In this document: positions 15,862 to 15,984 of the stretch, one piece after another
Layout: each line of letters opens with the position of its first letter
Numbering within the stretch: the stretch's first letter is position 1
Source: an uncultured Lachnospiraceae bacterium
Lineage (GTDB): Bacteria > Bacillota_A > Clostridia > Lachnospirales > Lachnospiraceae
Length of the DNA stretch: 15,984 nucleotides
Assembly (NCBI GenBank): GCA_947177885.1
Contig: CAMWWF010000022.1
Location: forward strand, 1 to 15,984
Direction of reading: 5' to 3'
Notes under the pieces: model-generated
What the model was told of the DNA's origin: nothing
Seen by the model: only the letters and a program-made list of their open reading frames with translations
The model's database searches: none
Made by a program: the position numbers and the translations under genes

Positions 15862-15888
15862 ACCCGGAAAATCTATGATTTTTCGGGT
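15862..15888. repeat. Hairpin with 12-bp arms
   Basis: The arm ACCCGGAAAATC (15862-15873) pairs with 15877-15888 around a TAT loop, all 12 positions paired with one G-T wobble. It sits inside the candidate three-way junction. Confidence 0.8.
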
Positions 15889-15928
15889 CTCTGCCCGCAG
15901 GCTGCGGCAATCATGGGACAATAAGTTG

Positions 15929-15958
15929 AAAAAATCTGCCGTGCTGGCACGAGCAGAT
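15929..15958 (-). terminator. Leftward intrinsic terminator candidate, copy 2
   Basis: The same 10-bp stem as copy 1 (15934-15958) is followed on the minus strand by five further T. Two such sites in tandem suggest a leftward gene beyond the window edge. Confidence 0.5.
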
Positions 15959-15984
15959 GTTTATTTGAACATTTGACGAGCGAA
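15930..15984. repeat. Direct repeat, copy 2 (55 bp), cut by the window edge
   Basis: Exact copy of 15803-15857. It lacks the matching left arm of the long inverted repeat (upstream is CAATAAGTTGA), so only the inner hairpin can form locally. The repeat may continue beyond the window, since identity holds up to the last base. Confidence 0.9.

Larger units (their letters stand above)
15781..15896 (+). other. Possible three-way-junction RNA element
   Basis: GGGCAGAG (15781-15788) pairs exactly with CTCTGCCC (15889-15896). Enclosed are two complete hairpins: 15788-15850 and 15862-15888, the second directly against the outer stem. The only unpaired link is about 11 bases (GAGCGAAGCGA). Together they draw a closed multi-branch structure. 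It matches no RNA family I can name and might equally be DNA-level repeat structure. Confidence 0.4.

Noticed and set aside
15803..15984. CRISPR array
   Set aside because: Only two copies with a 72-base gap; the repeat is 55 bases with an internal hairpin, and no cas gene is seen.

Overview
The window reads as chromosomal DNA of a Bacillota/Clostridia bacterium, most likely a plant-fibre-degrading gut Lachnospiraceae. This rests on strong AGGAGG ribosome sites, an LplB/YtcP-type sugar importer, the pth-mfd gene pair and a 33-residue ORF of a kind I associate with that family. Taxonomy is inference from gene style; no marker RNA is present. I found no tRNA, rRNA, CRISPR array, transposase of an insertion sequence, or origin.

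Layout, left to right. (1) 1-3960: an importer operon made of a lipoprotein sugar-binding protein (90-1892), an intercistronic hairpin, and two CUT1 permeases (1995-2954, 2970-3890), closed by a terminator. The left edge carries a -10 box and a perfect 16-bp palindrome that looks like a repressor operator. No ATPase is encoded, so a shared MsmX-type ATPase elsewhere is expected. (2) 3947-5089, minus strand: a PD-(D/E)XK nuclease-family protein (Rpn/PDDEXK_2 type) with a C-terminal coiled coil built from 21-bp repeats; it converges on the importer operon and shares its terminator. (3) 5313-11199, plus strand: three enzymes or enzyme-like proteins without signal peptides: a LamG-like plus FG-GAP beta-propeller protein, a six-hairpin (GH65/GH95-like) glycosidase-like protein and a GH28 polygalacturonase. 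Separate promoters precede the first two. (4) 11312-15487: core genes pth (peptidyl-tRNA hydrolase) and mfd (transcription-repair coupling factor). (5) 15488-15984: a 33-aa ORF with a strong ribosome site, then a dense block of inverted and direct repeats, cut by the window edge.

How the parts may work together: the importer would take up pectin-derived (galacturonan or rhamnogalacturonan) oligosaccharides, which the cytoplasmic propeller protein, the six-hairpin protein and the GH28 enzyme would break down. The pectin assignment rests on GH28, whose catalytic motifs are visible; the roles of the other two enzymes and the importer substrate follow by context. The most unusual parts are the repeat block at 15766-15984, which can be drawn as a promoter followed by a three-way-junction RNA but also as tandem leftward terminators; the tiny gene beside it; the palindromic operator at 11-26; and the repeat-expanded coiled coil of the nuclease-family protein.
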